This document shows, one piece after another, positions 1-12,590 of a stretch of DNA of 64,000 nucleotides. Made by a program: the position numbers and the translations under genes. The stretch comes from Limonium bicolor (Eukaryota; Streptophyta; Magnoliopsida; Caryophyllales; Plumbaginaceae). The notes under the pieces are model-generated. The model was not told where the DNA came from, did not search any database, and saw only the letters and a list, made by a program, of their open reading frames with translations. The stretch spans positions 1-64,000 of the forward strand of contig JAIOTZ010000151.1 of the NCBI GenBank assembly GCA_023374045.1. Reading direction: 5' to 3'. The first letter of the stretch is position 1; each line of letters begins with the position of its first letter.

Positions 1-181
1 TTATATCTTAGTGTATAGAACGGTCCTGCTTCATTAAGCATTGTAACTTGTACCAATTTTATGGTGTATTTTCATCTCAACTATATTCTCTTATTTCGTT
101 GTTTCATGAAAGGTTTACTAAAATTAGCCTCTCAAGTGTATAAATTGTATTATTTCTTTCAATCCCATCCTTAGCTTAATT
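1..181. other. AT-rich flank, nothing recognised
   Basis: Short AT-rich stretch before the first recognisable LTR end. No ORF, repeat or RNA signal could be supported. Confidence 0.6.
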
Positions 182-281
182 TGTAACACCCCTAACCCTA
201 AACCTATAATAATGTCGCATGTCGTAGCATAATAAATAATAATTCACAGCAGAAAATAAAACTAACTACCTTGGTGTTACA
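182..281 (-). other. Terminal inverted repeat at LTR A 3' end
   Basis: TGTAACACC (182-190) and GGTGTTACA (273-281) are perfect 9-bp reverse complements. They enclose the conserved CAGCAGAAA box. The same arrangement recurs at 1539-1631 and, less perfectly, at 11832-11937 and 53838-53926. Confidence 0.6.
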
Positions 282-766
282 CGCCGTTACTCACCCTTGT
301 GAGCAACAAGGCTTCCTTACTCTTTCCAGTAATACAACTCCTCACGCTGTGATGAACAGATACTGAGTACTCTAATTATTACAAACCAAACCAACTAAAT
401 GAGCAACTAACTGAATACAACAACCTCCTTAATACAACACAGATTAAAACCAAAGGTGTTTGTTGAAAACACATCAGCTACCCCTGTGTCCCGCACTCCG
501 GCTTGAGTCTTCTTTAATAACCTGGAATGTTTGGCCCATTGAAGGGCTCAGCGATCGAAATGCTGGTATGCTAAATGTAGTCTTATATCATCTAGATTCC
601 TTAAGTCGTTTTGGCCATCTTGATATTAGATTCATTACATAAAATACCGGTTTACAATAATAACAGTAAACATTAAACAATCACACGACAATTCACCTGT
701 AAACACCAAAGTACAATAGTACACAACTCTAATAACCACACATCAATAATCCATAACGATAACAAA

Positions 767-868
767 TAATCACACATTAATATACTATAACAATAACCAA
801 TAATCACACATTATTATACTATAACAATAACCAATAATCACACATTAATATACTATAACAATAACCAA
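767..868. repeat. 34-bp tandem repeat, three copies
   Basis: Three near-identical units begin at 767, 801 and 835. Each reads TAATCACACATTAWTATACT and then about 14 further bases. It lies inside LTR fragment A. Confidence 0.85.
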
Positions 869-1538
869 TCAAGATACACGTATCAAACTGTACTTGTTAG
901 TTGGCCACCTGGCCCTTATCCTTTAAACCAATCACTTAACCTTTTCCAATTAATTCCACCTCAGGCGTCATGTCAAGACAACCCTTAATAACTTATTAAT
1001 GGACGATAGTCCCCTGGGTTCCAATGGAACCGTTACCAGCTGACCTTATGGCCCTGGATAATTGAATGACCGATCCGGTTGAACCTGTGCACCAACGGTA
1101 GTGCCCTCCACCATCCCCGAATGTGGCTGATGGATTCCCTTGAGTGACTCCCCATGAAGTCTCTCGTAGTGAACACTATGTGCAACCAGAAAGTCGAAAT
1201 AGTCTGGATTCCTCTCTTTACAAGTTAGCCCTTTTGTCAGTGGTACAATAACCAATATTTGAATTAAGACTAGAATAGTTGACCATCAATTAGGTTTGAC
1301 AATACCTAAAGGTCAGTTAGCCTTTTTTTCCAGTTTAAATGTATAGACTTTCAGTCATAAGACGTTCGCGTAAGTGGTGTCGAGCAATACAGTATACAAT
1401 ATCATATACATAAAATCACAGATATCACTCTTAAACAATTAAACACACAACGTCTGGACCTTAGGAAAATCCTTAGGACATTCAGACCACACAATTAACA
1501 TACCGTTGACCAAGTAACTGCTAGCTTGACAAATTCCT

Positions 1539-1631
1539 TGTAACACCCCATCCAACAATAACACACTTACTATAATACTGCAGCGGAAAAAAAAACAACC
1601 TCATCACATTACTTATCTCGTTGGTGTTACA
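1539..1631 (-). other. Terminal inverted repeat at LTR B 3' end
   Basis: TGTAACACC (1539-1547) and GGTGTTACA (1623-1631) are perfect reverse complements. They enclose CAGCGGAAA (1581-1589). Confidence 0.65.
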
Positions 1632-3446
1632 CGCCGTTAGCCACCCACGTGGCTAACAAGGCTAATACATACACATTGTACCGGTCTGATGGGCTAATTC
1701 CCGAGCGACTACACAACTATTCCTTTCCATTAACAACAACAAAACGTGCAACTTTCACTATACCGAGTATTTATAAACTGGTGCCGACAACAATTTCGGT
1801 CTTACTACACCTACTGTATACATACACTTAAATGATTACCCCTGTATGACGACTACCCGCCCTACTCTCGAACGGCCTCCAGCACTTCGTACCTGAAATA
1901 GGAAAAAGAAAGAAAGGGTGGCCCCCAAGGGGCTCAGCACCTTTGCTGGTATGGTAATCCCGCAGCCCACATGCTACCGGGCCACGCACAACTACTTGTC
2001 GTCTTAGCATGCGGTTGATTATATTTAAATCATGCATGTAACAGTGAACACACATCACATAACATTCGCCTCAACGGGCTCAACAAACGGATAATATATC
2101 CTTACTTAATAAGTCACTCATGGTATTCATCATCCCTAGAGTGTTCCTCCTCTAATGGAGCTACTTCCTTAATAGACGACACATACCCTTAAATCGGGTT
2201 ATCCTTAACGCCTCTTATCACAAACTGGGAATCATATCCATGATCCACACACTCCACATATACAACCTACAACATACGCTACATACAACACTTAATAACA
2301 CTTAGCACGTTTCCACGTGCACAACATAATACCGCGATAGATATTGCATCACAACAAATACATAACATAACGGGAGTGGTTCTCTTAGGAACCGACCCAA
2401 ACATTGTTATACACTGGTGAGCCTAGAGAATGTTGCCAGTCTCATGATAAGCTCGTTATACAATAACAACAACACTCATTACCGTCCTAATAGTTGGACG
2501 AGTAACTTAAGTTAAGGCGGTTCGGGTTTGGAGGCCCGAACACACCACACAAACACATGTTCCCCCTAAACCGATCATAAGTCAGAATAGCTAAGCTTTG
2601 GAGTAAGCTAATGGGAGATCATAACCCGTGAGGGAAACAACCATACAAAGAGAAGGGTAAGGCTAAAAAGGATACCCTCTCCCAAACACGCGCGACCGGC
2701 CAAACCGGATTCCTCACCACTGTTAGTTCAGACTTACTTTAGATATTAGTTAGAACCCCACTATGGAGTCTATCATAACTACACACCATACAGTTACAAC
2801 TGGGTTAAACACACAAGGGAGATCCCTACATTCACATACGCATATCACACAATTAACACACGCATAGCCGTGGTTAGTACGTCCCATGGTTCGGGTCGTT
2901 TACTCCGAATACCGAACTCTCATGTGATCCTAGACTCAGTTAACTAAGGTTAACACTTCCGAGGTTAAATGGTATCGGAGTTGTACACGCCACATAAATG
3001 AATTACTGTAAACTCATTACATGTTTAATCTTACAACGTGGCAAACATACAGAAAAACACATTGGCATACAAGCCGGTGTAATCCGGTAGGACACAGGTT
3101 GCAAGAAAACCATACCTGTCACCGGAGTCCACTTTACCACGTCCACTTATGTTCCTCGAGCGATTCTCGAACAACTGTTAACATCACAGTGTTTTTATTA
3201 ACATCGGGGTTTGCTTGATTATTTAATGTCTAATGCTTATAATTTTTCCCCGTTAACTTAGTTACATAACTTCACTTTTTAACTTGTTTTACTCTCACAT
3301 TTTATTACAACTTTTCACCCCACTTAATTGTCATTAAAAAACTCACCTAAAAGGTCTTATCAACCTCATAACATCCTTAACCATAATACCCATATTACAA
3401 TCATTTCCATACCTTAAACAATGTTTTTGGTCCCATACACCGCCTT

Positions 3447-3695
3447 GTCCGAACTGTGTCCGGACTTCCCAAGTCGGACACCGTTCGAGACTCTATGGGT
3501 GCAAATTGGTGAATGCCGAACTTGCGTCCGGACTTCCCAAGTTCGGACGCTGCTCGAGGCCTAACCAGAGAAATAATAGGTGTGTCCGAACTTCCCATGT
3601 TCGGACGGTAGTTCGGACGCTGTTCGAAGATCAGAATATTCACGCGCACACAGGCACGTCCGAACGTCCACATTCGGACGGTAGTTCGGACAGCC
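3447..3695. repeat. Tandem dyad array, about 70-bp period, in LTR B
   Basis: Four units start near 3447, 3515, 3583 and 3658. Each has TCCGAAC-type half sites on one side and TTCGGAC-type half sites on the other, so each unit can fold into a hairpin. Related arrays are at 7418-7795 and 10076-10390. Confidence 0.75.
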
Positions 3696-6130
3696 AAGAA
3701 CTTCACTTTCCAAGCTTTGTTTCATCTATTCTCTTCATCCATTAACTACCCAAGCTTCATACATGAACTTAGGCATATTCTAATGCTAGAATATCACTTT
3801 GATTCACCTTAAACATTGTCCAACTTGTTACTCAATCTTCTTATCAAATCTCTTAACACTTGTAACATTTCCTTTTTGTTTCCAAGTGGTGTTTCACCTT
3901 AATGACCACTACACTAAACTGCTTCCTCACCTTCATAACATCATCTCCCAAAGCATCTCCTCTTACTAAGTAAATCCTCTTTTCACAACTTCTTGATTCC
4001 TTTATCAAAAATTACCTAAACATTATTCCCACCTTGCACATTATCATAACCTAAACCTTAAACAAACTCCTCCAGACTAAATACATCCTCAAAACACACA
4101 TTGAATTCCTAGAACTTCCAAGATAACACCTAAGTTCCTTGCATCACTCTAAATCAACCTTACAAGTTTCCTTTCCCAGTAAACCTTTATTCACCTTAAC
4201 CACTTCCTAGTTCACCAAAACTTTCTTAAAACACTTAGAACTTCTCAACATTTCCCCAAAATTGGCCATTAGCTTCTCTTGTATTTACTCACATCCAAAC
4301 ACTTAGGTTTTTACCTTATTTCATTCAAGAACACCTAAAATCCATCAAACAACTTTTATACACAAGACTTCACACATTTAGCACTACATCACAATATAGT
4401 GCATAACTTAATTGCTTGGCACTTAGGCCTTAAACAACATGGCTCTTAGGCCCTTAAATTGCATAAAACCTTAAACACTGAATTTCCCACATAAGTAATG
4501 CCTTTGACCTGCAAAATACAACAACAATACATATGTTCTTTTACTAGTTCTCCTTGAGAACACTTTACTAGGTCATTCACCATTTGCTCTTTAGGTAGTT
4601 TTACAAGCATTATAAGCTTATTTCTCCTAAGGCATTTAAACCACATTAAGATAGCATATTTACCTCTTTTCCTCCCAAATTTCTTTCTTGTTTCACTACA
4701 AAGACCGGTAGGGTATTTGATTCCTTGTCAAGTTCTAAACAATATAAACATTATAAATGAGTATTCAAGCTATAAGCTTCATCTCATTGTAAACCCTAAT
4801 TTACATTGTTTCAAAAAATTAATGTAGTTGTTTTACCTTGATCTTTGAAGAGAGTTTGAATATATAACAAGAGAGGACTCCACCTAGTCCATGAAGAGTT
4901 GAAATGAAGCTAGAACAAAGTCACACAAAGGAACTATATTCAATGTGTATTTTCGGTCAAGGTAAGAACATGGAGGAAACATGATTCTTATTTGAGATTC
5001 CTAACCTAGAAGCAAAGGAGATCAACAATATGTCAAAATACAAGCTCAAGCTCCTTCAATGGTGGAACACCTTGCACCGAAATGGGGCTCTTGGAGTTTT
5101 GAGGAGATAGGAATGAAGAGCTTGATGAGAGGAAGAGATTGGTGGTCTTAGAATTTGATTTGGACAAGTGAGCTTGATTTAGCAAGAGGTCAAAGATGGA
5201 GTTTCTATGGTGGTAGTAGTATTACCGTGAGAGAGAAAAAAGAAGAGAGGGTAGAAGAGAAGAGATGTGTTTGGAACCGTGGGATTGAAGGAAAGAAATG
5301 AGAATGAAGATAGAACTTGCTTTTAAGGAGATATTTGTAGTATAAAGTAAAAAGTAGTTTAATTAGTTTTCTTTACTTACTTATTATATTAACTAGAGAG
5401 TGGTGAGTCACCACACTTAGAAAACCGGCCCCCCTTTATTAGTGTGAGGGTTTTTTAGTCTTTGTTTGTCAATTTAATTACTTAATACAACATATGTTAT
5501 AAACTAGCTTATAAAAATCACTATTCACCTAAACAAGGCACTTAGAAGTGAATTTTTGATTTCCCATTAATATAGCCACCAAATGTGATACTATATAGTA
5601 CACATATATATTTAAGAGTAATGATGGACATTTAGCCATTCAAAACTATTTACAAGACAATTTTTCAAAAACGTGCTTTAAGACTCCTTAAAGCACATTT
5701 TGTGTTTTACTTGTTTTCAAGCTTGGTTTTCTTTGGTAATTGATTTAATATGTTCATTAACATATTTATAAAGTATAGGTATGACCATTAGGTCTTATAC
5801 ACATTTATCCCAAGATTAGAGCACATTTTGCTCATATTGACTTAAGGTATTTTCTTGTGTTTATTTGGTTTAAACTGTCCACCAAAGTTTCCTAAGGACT
5901 TATTTAGCCCTATCAAATCATAATAAATGTTATCAAGTCTTGGTAGGCTCTCTTTGGGTCCTAACCAAGTTCACCAAGAGCTTAGAGCATGTTTTTGCTC
6001 AAACTGTGTCTTAGTGTTTTATTGTGTTTTACTATGGTCTAAATTGTTCACTGATGTTACTAAGGCACTTTTTAGCCTTACATACCATAGTTTGATATTT
6101 AAACCACATATCAAGGTTTAGGGTATTTCA

Positions 6131-6540
6131 TCCCTGTTCAGTTGTTCCTTCCCGTACGCTGTTATATAAACATGCAATACCGGGTAATATTAATATATCC
6201 ATTCACTAAATATTATAGTATTGTACTGTAGAGTTATACTTGTTGTACACTAACTCTGTATGTCTTTTATTTCCCCTGTTATTTAACAATGCTCCTAGGT
6301 AGTTTATAAGTTCATTAGTTTATGTGATTCCCACATGTGAGAATGAATTCCAATATGATGATATTTCTTCATCTCTTTAATTATATATCCACAATTATTT
6401 CCTCTTATTCCATATACCAATATAATTTGGTTACCTTAATTATTCCATAATTATTTCATAAACTCTATATTATATTCTTTTGGTTATTCTTATCATAACC
6501 ACAATTTATTTTATAACCTTATATTTTCTCATAATATCTC
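6131..6540 (-). mobile_element. Continuation of LTR fragment A
   Basis: Non-coding AT-rich sequence that seems to continue fragment A after the LTR B insertion. The joint at 1538/6131 is consistent with the sequence after ACCGTTGAC in related LTRs. It ends where another LTR terminus begins at 6541. Confidence 0.35.
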
Positions 6541-8120
6541 TGTAACACCCCTAAAAACCGGCTAAGAGTAAGGGCATTACACGCCGCGTATTACTACCTA
6601 ATAACGCAAGGCTCTAACGTTTAACAATCACAAATAAGGCCCGAAACAACACTTCCATAAACACTTGTAAAACAACTGTTCTGAATACATTAAACCATAA
6701 AGTAATCCTCAAAAACGATACAAAACGTCAAAAGGAGTAAGAGCCCGAAGGCTACAATCATGCAATCGAATGCTTAACAAAGAATAAAAATAATCCTAGG
6801 CTCCAGAACTAGAATGATCCTCGCTGATCAATCTGCAAAAAATGTTAAAAGTAGGGGAGTGAGCACACAACTATGCCCAGTAAGCAGCGACCGTCATCAG
6901 TAAGGTCGCTCAAAAACAATTGAAATCAGAAGGAGGAGAAGATAGCATTATAACACAATTTCCCTAACAGTCAGAAGCTTTCAGAATCAGAAACAGAGTG
7001 GAAATAAGAGTTCCCAATTGAGAAACAATCAGAGTTCACAAACAGAAAGGGGACACAGTACAATGCACACACTCAGAAGGGTCGAAGACCCATAGACCAT
7101 AACAGGTCTCTCGGCAACGCAGAAATGACTCGAAGAGCCAAAGGGTTCGTCAACCCCACAGAACAGAAAGGGAATGACCACACTCAGAACGACGTCTACA
7201 TGGTATACCACGGAATAGCTCAACCCAGCCATTCACGGCTCAGAAACAAAGTAAAGTGTCCCCAAACAGAAATTTTGCAATACAGAAGCAACCTTACGTG
7301 GAAACATGCCAAAACACTTATAATACAGTAGTAGACACTTAGAGGAGTCCAACGCCACAAACGGCACTCAAATCGGAGTTCAGACGGAGGAGTTATGCAG
7401 AGAAAAAACAGTACAGTGTCCGACCTTGTGCCGGACGTCGAAGTTCGGACGCAAGTCGAGACTCAGAAACCAGAATAGTCAAATGTCCGAGCTTGTGTCC
7501 GGACATCAATGTTCGGACACAAGTCGATTAAAAATCAGACAGAACATTTCAGAATGTCCGAACATCAATGCTCGGACCGATGTTCGACAAGTTTACGGAA
7601 AAACTTACGCGGGAGGTCCGACCTTGTGTCCGGACGTCGAAGTTCGGACACAGGTCGAACTAAAAACAGAGGAGAAACTAAGGGTGTGCCGAACATCGAA
7701 GCTCGGACAGATGTTCGGACATACCCCGAACCTTGAAAATCAGAGGGCAAGACACACTATCCGAACTTCAAAGCTCGGACGGAAGTTCGGACAGTGCCAA
7801 AACTGCAGATTTCATAAAACGAACAGAGCAGAAAAAAACAACGCAATTCGACACACGAATCGCCAATTCAGAAACACACACCAAATCAGTCATAAATACA
7901 GAAGACCATGCGGGTTTAGCCATTCAGAAACGCAATTAAAACAGCCAACAACAATCGTAATTCGGCAGACTACAAAACCTTGCAAACCCCATGGCTGAAC
8001 TTCCAAACCGAATCGAGTAACCACCTACTTAATTAGCAGCAACGTCAACACTCTTCAAGCAAAATGCAACCCGGGACAATCTCCAACCAGACACGAACAC
8101 AATCACTGAACAACACAGAT
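6541..8120 (-). mobile_element. LTR fragment C (minus orientation)
   Basis: It begins with TGTAACACCCC, an LTR 3' end on the minus strand. A degenerate second copy of the terminal motif (GGGCATTACA) lies about 30 bp inside. It contains six dyad units (7418-7795). It meets an oppositely oriented LTR start at about 8121 and has no recognisable 5' end of its own, so it is truncated. The ORF at 7426-7998 is an artefact of the dyad array. Confidence 0.5.
7418..7795. repeat. Tandem dyad array, about 70-bp period, in LTR fragment C
   Basis: Units start near 7418, 7485, 7556, 7616, 7686 and 7758. Each pairs a GTCCGA-type half with a TCGGAC-type half. Confidence 0.75.
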
Positions 8121-11100
8121 TTAATATCCCGGATCTAAAAATGGTGATTAAATTACTCTAATAAAATTATTACGGGCCTAATGGTGCCTAAAGAGTATGG
8201 TAAAAGAATAAAACCAAAAAAAAGAGAAAAACGCTTGAAAAGCGAAAAAAAACGCTAAAATGCGCGTTAAATGAGTGTAGGAGGAGATATATGATCTCGA
8301 GAGGGTCCGAGATGGATTCCTAAGGCTTAGTTAGGCCTAATTAGTATACGGGAATGATTCCCGAAGAAAACGAATCCAAATAATGGATTAAAACGATAAC
8401 GGAGTTTTAAAGCACGTTTTCGAGAAAACCCGAAAACGTGACTTTAAGTGGTCAAATGGACCGTAAAAATTATAGTTGATTATAAACTATAATTAAGTAT
8501 TAATGGAAGCTTAGCCATTAAAAATAAAGAAACGAGAAAAATCCGAAAAACGGGCCCGGTTAGTGAATAGTGCCAAACCGGGTAAAATAACGAGCGTTTT
8601 CTGTAAGAAACCGAAAAACGCTCCAGCTCTCTAATATTGTGGGGGCCGGTTTTATTGGTGAGTCACCCACTCACACACACACTCTAAGCTAGTAAATAAG
8701 TAAGAAAGAAAGAAAAGGAGGAGAGAGAAAAGTAAAAGCAAAAAAGCATAAAATAATTTCCTCTCTCTCTTTCCTCCCATTCTCTTTTCTTTCTTCTCTT
8801 TCCCCTTCTTCACGATTCTCCCTCTCCCTCTGTGTGCTGTACGCCATTGGAGCCAAGCAAGCTTCTCCACCTTCTCCTCCATGCCCAAGCTTCATCCTTG
8901 CTCCGAATTCAAAAATAAGTACATATTTGCGATCCTCTCATCACCTCTACCATCCTCTCTTTTCAAAAACTCGAAAATGGTGAGTTTCATTTTCGTGGGT
9001 GTTGCCCATTTGAGGAGAAAAGCACACCATTAGGTAGCTTGAAGCTCCCTCTTTCTATCAAGGTAAAAAATCCATAAAAAGGTCTTGTTTTCTTCATCTT
9101 GTACCTTGGCCGATTTTGGTCTCTAATGGAGCCTTGTTTATTTCTCTTATGAGCATTGTTTCAATCCCTAAAATCTTGGAGGGAGTTACTCTTTGATTCT
9201 TGATCAAAACCCCATCTAGGGTTCAAGGTAATCACTAATTTTAGAGCTTTAAGCATTTTAAATTAATGAGGTTAAGTTTTTTACTTAAACTCATTTCTTG
9301 CTTTGAACGTGAATGGGAGATGGGCAATTTCTTGGCCTTTGGCGATTTCCAAGCAAGATAAAAGAGAAGAGAAAGAAGAGGAGTGAAAGAGTAAAGGCTT
9401 GTGAAGTAAGGTAAACAAATTTACCTTGGAGCCTAACTTAATGTTTTAGCATTGGGAAGGGAAAATAAATAAAGGAATGAACCCAAACATGTGTGGAAAT
9501 GTGATTTGTTGAGATGAGGATAATTGTGATGATAATGCGCTTGTAAAGAATAATACAAGTGAGAAAACATTTGTGAAATAAAGTGTTGTTTATGAGCTAT
9601 GAACTTTCTGGATTATGCATTGTGATGCATTTGTGGAAGTGATGAATTTTATGTTTTGTGTGTATGCTGATAGAACCCTTGTGGGTTTGGTAGTTTTAGG
9701 TTGAATTAAGTGATAATATGAGCTTTGGGCAATGTTGGAGAAGTAGCCAAGTTATGGCAAAATTTGTGTGGAAACCTAAGTGGTTTAAGTGATGTTTTGT
9801 GTGGAGCATAACCTAGGTTAGCTAGGTGTTGTTGGAGTTTGAATTGGGTAAATGATCACCCAAGAATATGAGAGGATGATTGGTGGTGAGATTTGTGCAA
9901 AAATCTGTAGCAAAAGAGGTGTGTTTAAATGCTTGAAGAGTTGTAGAAAAAATAAAATAGATTTAAGGCCTTAAGCGTGAGTCATGGAACCTGGTAAGAG
10001 GTGTGCATTATGTTGGAAGTTTTGGGAGAAATTTGGCTAAGTGTTTAAAGGCTTGGAAAGTGAGGATTTTGCCTTGTCCGAACTTCCGTCCGAACTTGGA
10101 AGTTCGGACAGGCTCTGTTGGTTAGGAACATTTTCATTCTCGAGCTGTGTCCGAACTTGGGAAGTCCGGACACAAGTTCGGACGTACCTATTCTTCCGTA
10201 GAATCATCCTCGAACTGTGTCCGAACTTGGGAAGTCCGACACATGTTCGGACGCAGGGACTTCTGTAATGAATCCTCTCGACTCACGTCCGAACTTCCGA
10301 AGTCCGGACACAAGTTCGGACGTGTGTCTGTTTTTCTGTCTAAAGTCACGGCTTGCGTCCGAACTTGGAAGTTCGGACACAAGTTCGGACAGGCCACTAT
10401 ACGGACCAAAAATGTTGTTTTAAGTTGGGAAATGATGCCTAAAAATGGTAATTACCTAGTAAAGATGTGTGAGGTTGTTTAAGACCAGTTAGGTGTGTTG
10501 TAAAGGTTGTAAATGATGGGGGTTTGAATGTTAATGACGTATATGATGTTAAGGCCTTGTTTGGTGACAGTAAAGGCCCTAGGAAGTGTGAGGAAGTGTT
10601 TGAAGTGATTGAGAAGTGAGAACTCAAATTGACAAGAGTAAAAACCGAGTTAATGGGATAACGGGGGTAAATACGGGAATAGCATTTTATTATGTACCGT
10701 ATGAGTTAGTGTTAAACAATAATGTTGAAACATTATCAGAGAGTCGTGCGTGACCCGAGCATGGTGAGATGCCACGGTAAAGTAAAAACCCCGGTGAAAG
10801 GTATGATTTTCTCATGCCCCGTATGCTAACCGAGTTACTCTGATTTGTGTGTTTGTGTGCCGGCTTAATCAAGATTAAAGCATGAAAATAATCCCTTGTT
10901 TGATTATGTATGCCTTGATGTATGTTGAATGAGCTAACATACTTGTATGCCGGTGTGTGGTTAACTTAGTGCATAGACCGACTCGAGTACTGATTGACTA
11001 GAAACCCGTTGAAGGGTAGTCACATAACCAATAGTATTATGCAAAACAACACAAGCTATCGATTAAAGTATAACGATAACAAACATATGAACTCCCTAAA

Positions 11101-11831
11101 TGTGAGGAGATGTACGGGTTGAGTATATACCCGATAACGGTTAGAGAACCTTATTGAAATAATCCACGAAATAAATATGAGTGGAGAGATAAATGACCTC
11201 CATCGAGAGGATTGAAGTTAGTCCAATAATGTAAACATGTAAGAAAGGTAAAAAGAGACCTAAGGAATATGTGGCTCCCTTGAGATACGGTCGACCTCTT
11301 ATACGAGGATTTTACCCGGTATAAGAATATATCCGAATGTACAAGCATATGATTGAGGGGGTAACCCTTAAACCTAAGATTACCCGAATTTAAGTAAGTT
11401 CCAAAGCCATTAGAAACATCGAGAATGATGCTTCTAGATTAATATACAAGATATTATTATAACTCCGAGAGAGGAGTGTACGGGAACGAGAGTAGTCCGA
11501 GAGTAGACGGACTAAGTAAAAGAGATAGGAACTAAGAGAGAGTTCCGTGAGCTAGTTGAACCTTCCCACCATGCTAGACCCAGAGTAGGGTCGAAACCGG
11601 GGGAAGTAAGACTATGCTCGAGAGCCATGAGTTTTGGCTTGAGTATGTATTAGAGTAACAAGCGTGACGTAGGAGACCTGTAGTGTCTCGAGAATCTACA
11701 AGAGCTTGAGTATGAATAACCCAAGAGATGTGGGTGAGTTAACGAGTATAATAACCCGAGAGAAAGGGGTGAGTAATGTATGAGCAACCGAGAGTATGGG
11801 TAAGTATAAGAAGAGTAGCCCAAGAGAATGG
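8121..11831 (+). mobile_element. LTR fragment D (plus orientation, 3' end lost)
   Basis: TTAATATCCC at 8121 and the next 30 bases align by eye with the LTR start at 40223 (TGAAATACCC). GGCCGGTTTT then GGTGAGTCACC (about 8645-8668) match the reverse complement of 5405-5440 in LTR B. The segment around 10640-10860 parallels 42750-42990 of the plus LTR. It has no LTR 3' end and stops at the left edge of the LARD. A CT-rich tract spans about 8701-8830. No coding capacity was found. Confidence 0.5.
10076..10390. repeat. Tandem dyad array, about 70-bp period, in LTR fragment D
   Basis: Five units start at 10076, 10149, 10219, 10287 and 10357. The typical unit reads GTCCGAACTTGGGAAGTC and then CGGACACAAGTTCGGAC. 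This is the most regular of the arrays and lies in the opposite orientation to 3447-3695. Confidence 0.85.
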
Positions 11832-11937
11832 TGTAACACCCCTCATAACAATTACGTAATAGTCGCTCACGTGAACAGGAAATAAAGACGTCTCACAGCG
11901 GAAGGAATTACAGTATTAGAACTCACATGGGTGTTAC
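11832..11937 (-). other. Terminal inverted repeat at LARD left LTR 3' end
   Basis: GTAACACC (11833-11840) pairs with GGTGTTAC (11930-11937), with CAGCGGAAG between them. The right LTR has the same right arm (23830-23837), but its left arm reads TGTACACC, one A short. Confidence 0.55.
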
Positions 11938-12480
11938 TTGCCACCACTCGCCCATACGAGTGATGTAGCAGTACAACATCTTAACAAATTCAACATACAA
12001 TATAATCCGCAGTGACAACGAGATACCACCTACATTTCTATCTAAGTATCAACAGTACAACTACTGTGAGCATCTAAACATAATCCAAATCTTACAACCC
12101 CTTTCTAATGGAATCCTTTAATACATAACGAGGTATCAACGGTAAATCCAAACTCAACAATGTCCTAACTACCCAATCCCGCACTTCGGCTTCACGTGTT
12201 CAGCAACCTGCGCAATAAGTGTAGTATCAGCGGTAGACGCTGAGTATGCCGGATCTGGACCCTATTGGTCACTTGTCATTTTTAACCATCTTGGTATTAG
12301 ATTGATTTCATGCTTTGTCATTTTACAGATATAATAATTACTGTAACAACATGCATGACTATATAATCATTCACCAATCCAAACAGTCATATATGGATAT
12401 ACACATTACTGTCATACATCACACAATACAATGGCATTGAGAACTCATTCACGTATGTTAACATCATCACATAGTACATC

Positions 12481-12590
12481 ACTCGGCCCTCCGGGCCTTC
12501 ACATATTATAAATTTTAGTTAGCACAGTACAACATTCGGCCCCCCGGGCCCTCACATATTATTAGTTTTGGTTAGCACGGTTGGGAGTCA
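12481..12590. repeat. Short tandem duplication with GGCCC/GGGCC dyads
   Basis: Two units of about 55 bp start near 12482 and 12536. Each begins with TCGGCCC...GGGCC followed by TCACATATTA. The same pair recurs in the right LTR near 24378-24476. Confidence 0.7.

Larger units (their letters stand above)
182..1538 (-). mobile_element. LTR fragment A (3' part of a long LTR, minus orientation)
   Basis: It starts with TGTAACACCCC, which is the reverse complement of the LTR 3' end GGGGTGTTACA shared by several long LTRs in this window. A CAGCAGAAA box (247-255) and a second GGTGTTACA (273-281) follow at the spacing seen in the related LTRs. The fragment is interrupted at 1538 by LTR B and seems to resume at 6131. 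No coding capacity is visible, and no PBS lies to its left, so this is a solo or truncated LTR. Confidence 0.6.
1539..6130 (-). mobile_element. Probable solo LTR B (about 4.6 kb)
   Basis: In minus orientation it runs from TGAAATACCCTAAACC (6130) to GGGGTGTTACA (1539). Flanks are TTCCT (1534-1538) and TCCCT (6131-6135), a possible 5-bp target-site duplication with one mismatch. No PBS or PPT adjoins either end, as expected for a solo LTR made by recombination between the two LTRs. It has no coding capacity. It carries the roughly 70-bp dyad array at 3447-3695 and the motif GGTGAGTCACC near 5405, which recurs in sense orientation at 8658. The start also resembles the LTR start at 40223. Confidence 0.6.

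Noticed and set aside
767..868. CRISPR-like direct repeats
   Set aside because: The units abut without unique spacers; this is a plain tandem repeat in plant DNA.
7426..7998. 190-codon plus ORF
   Set aside because: Repetitive composition follows the 70-bp dyad array; no domain; opposite strand and other frames are equally open.
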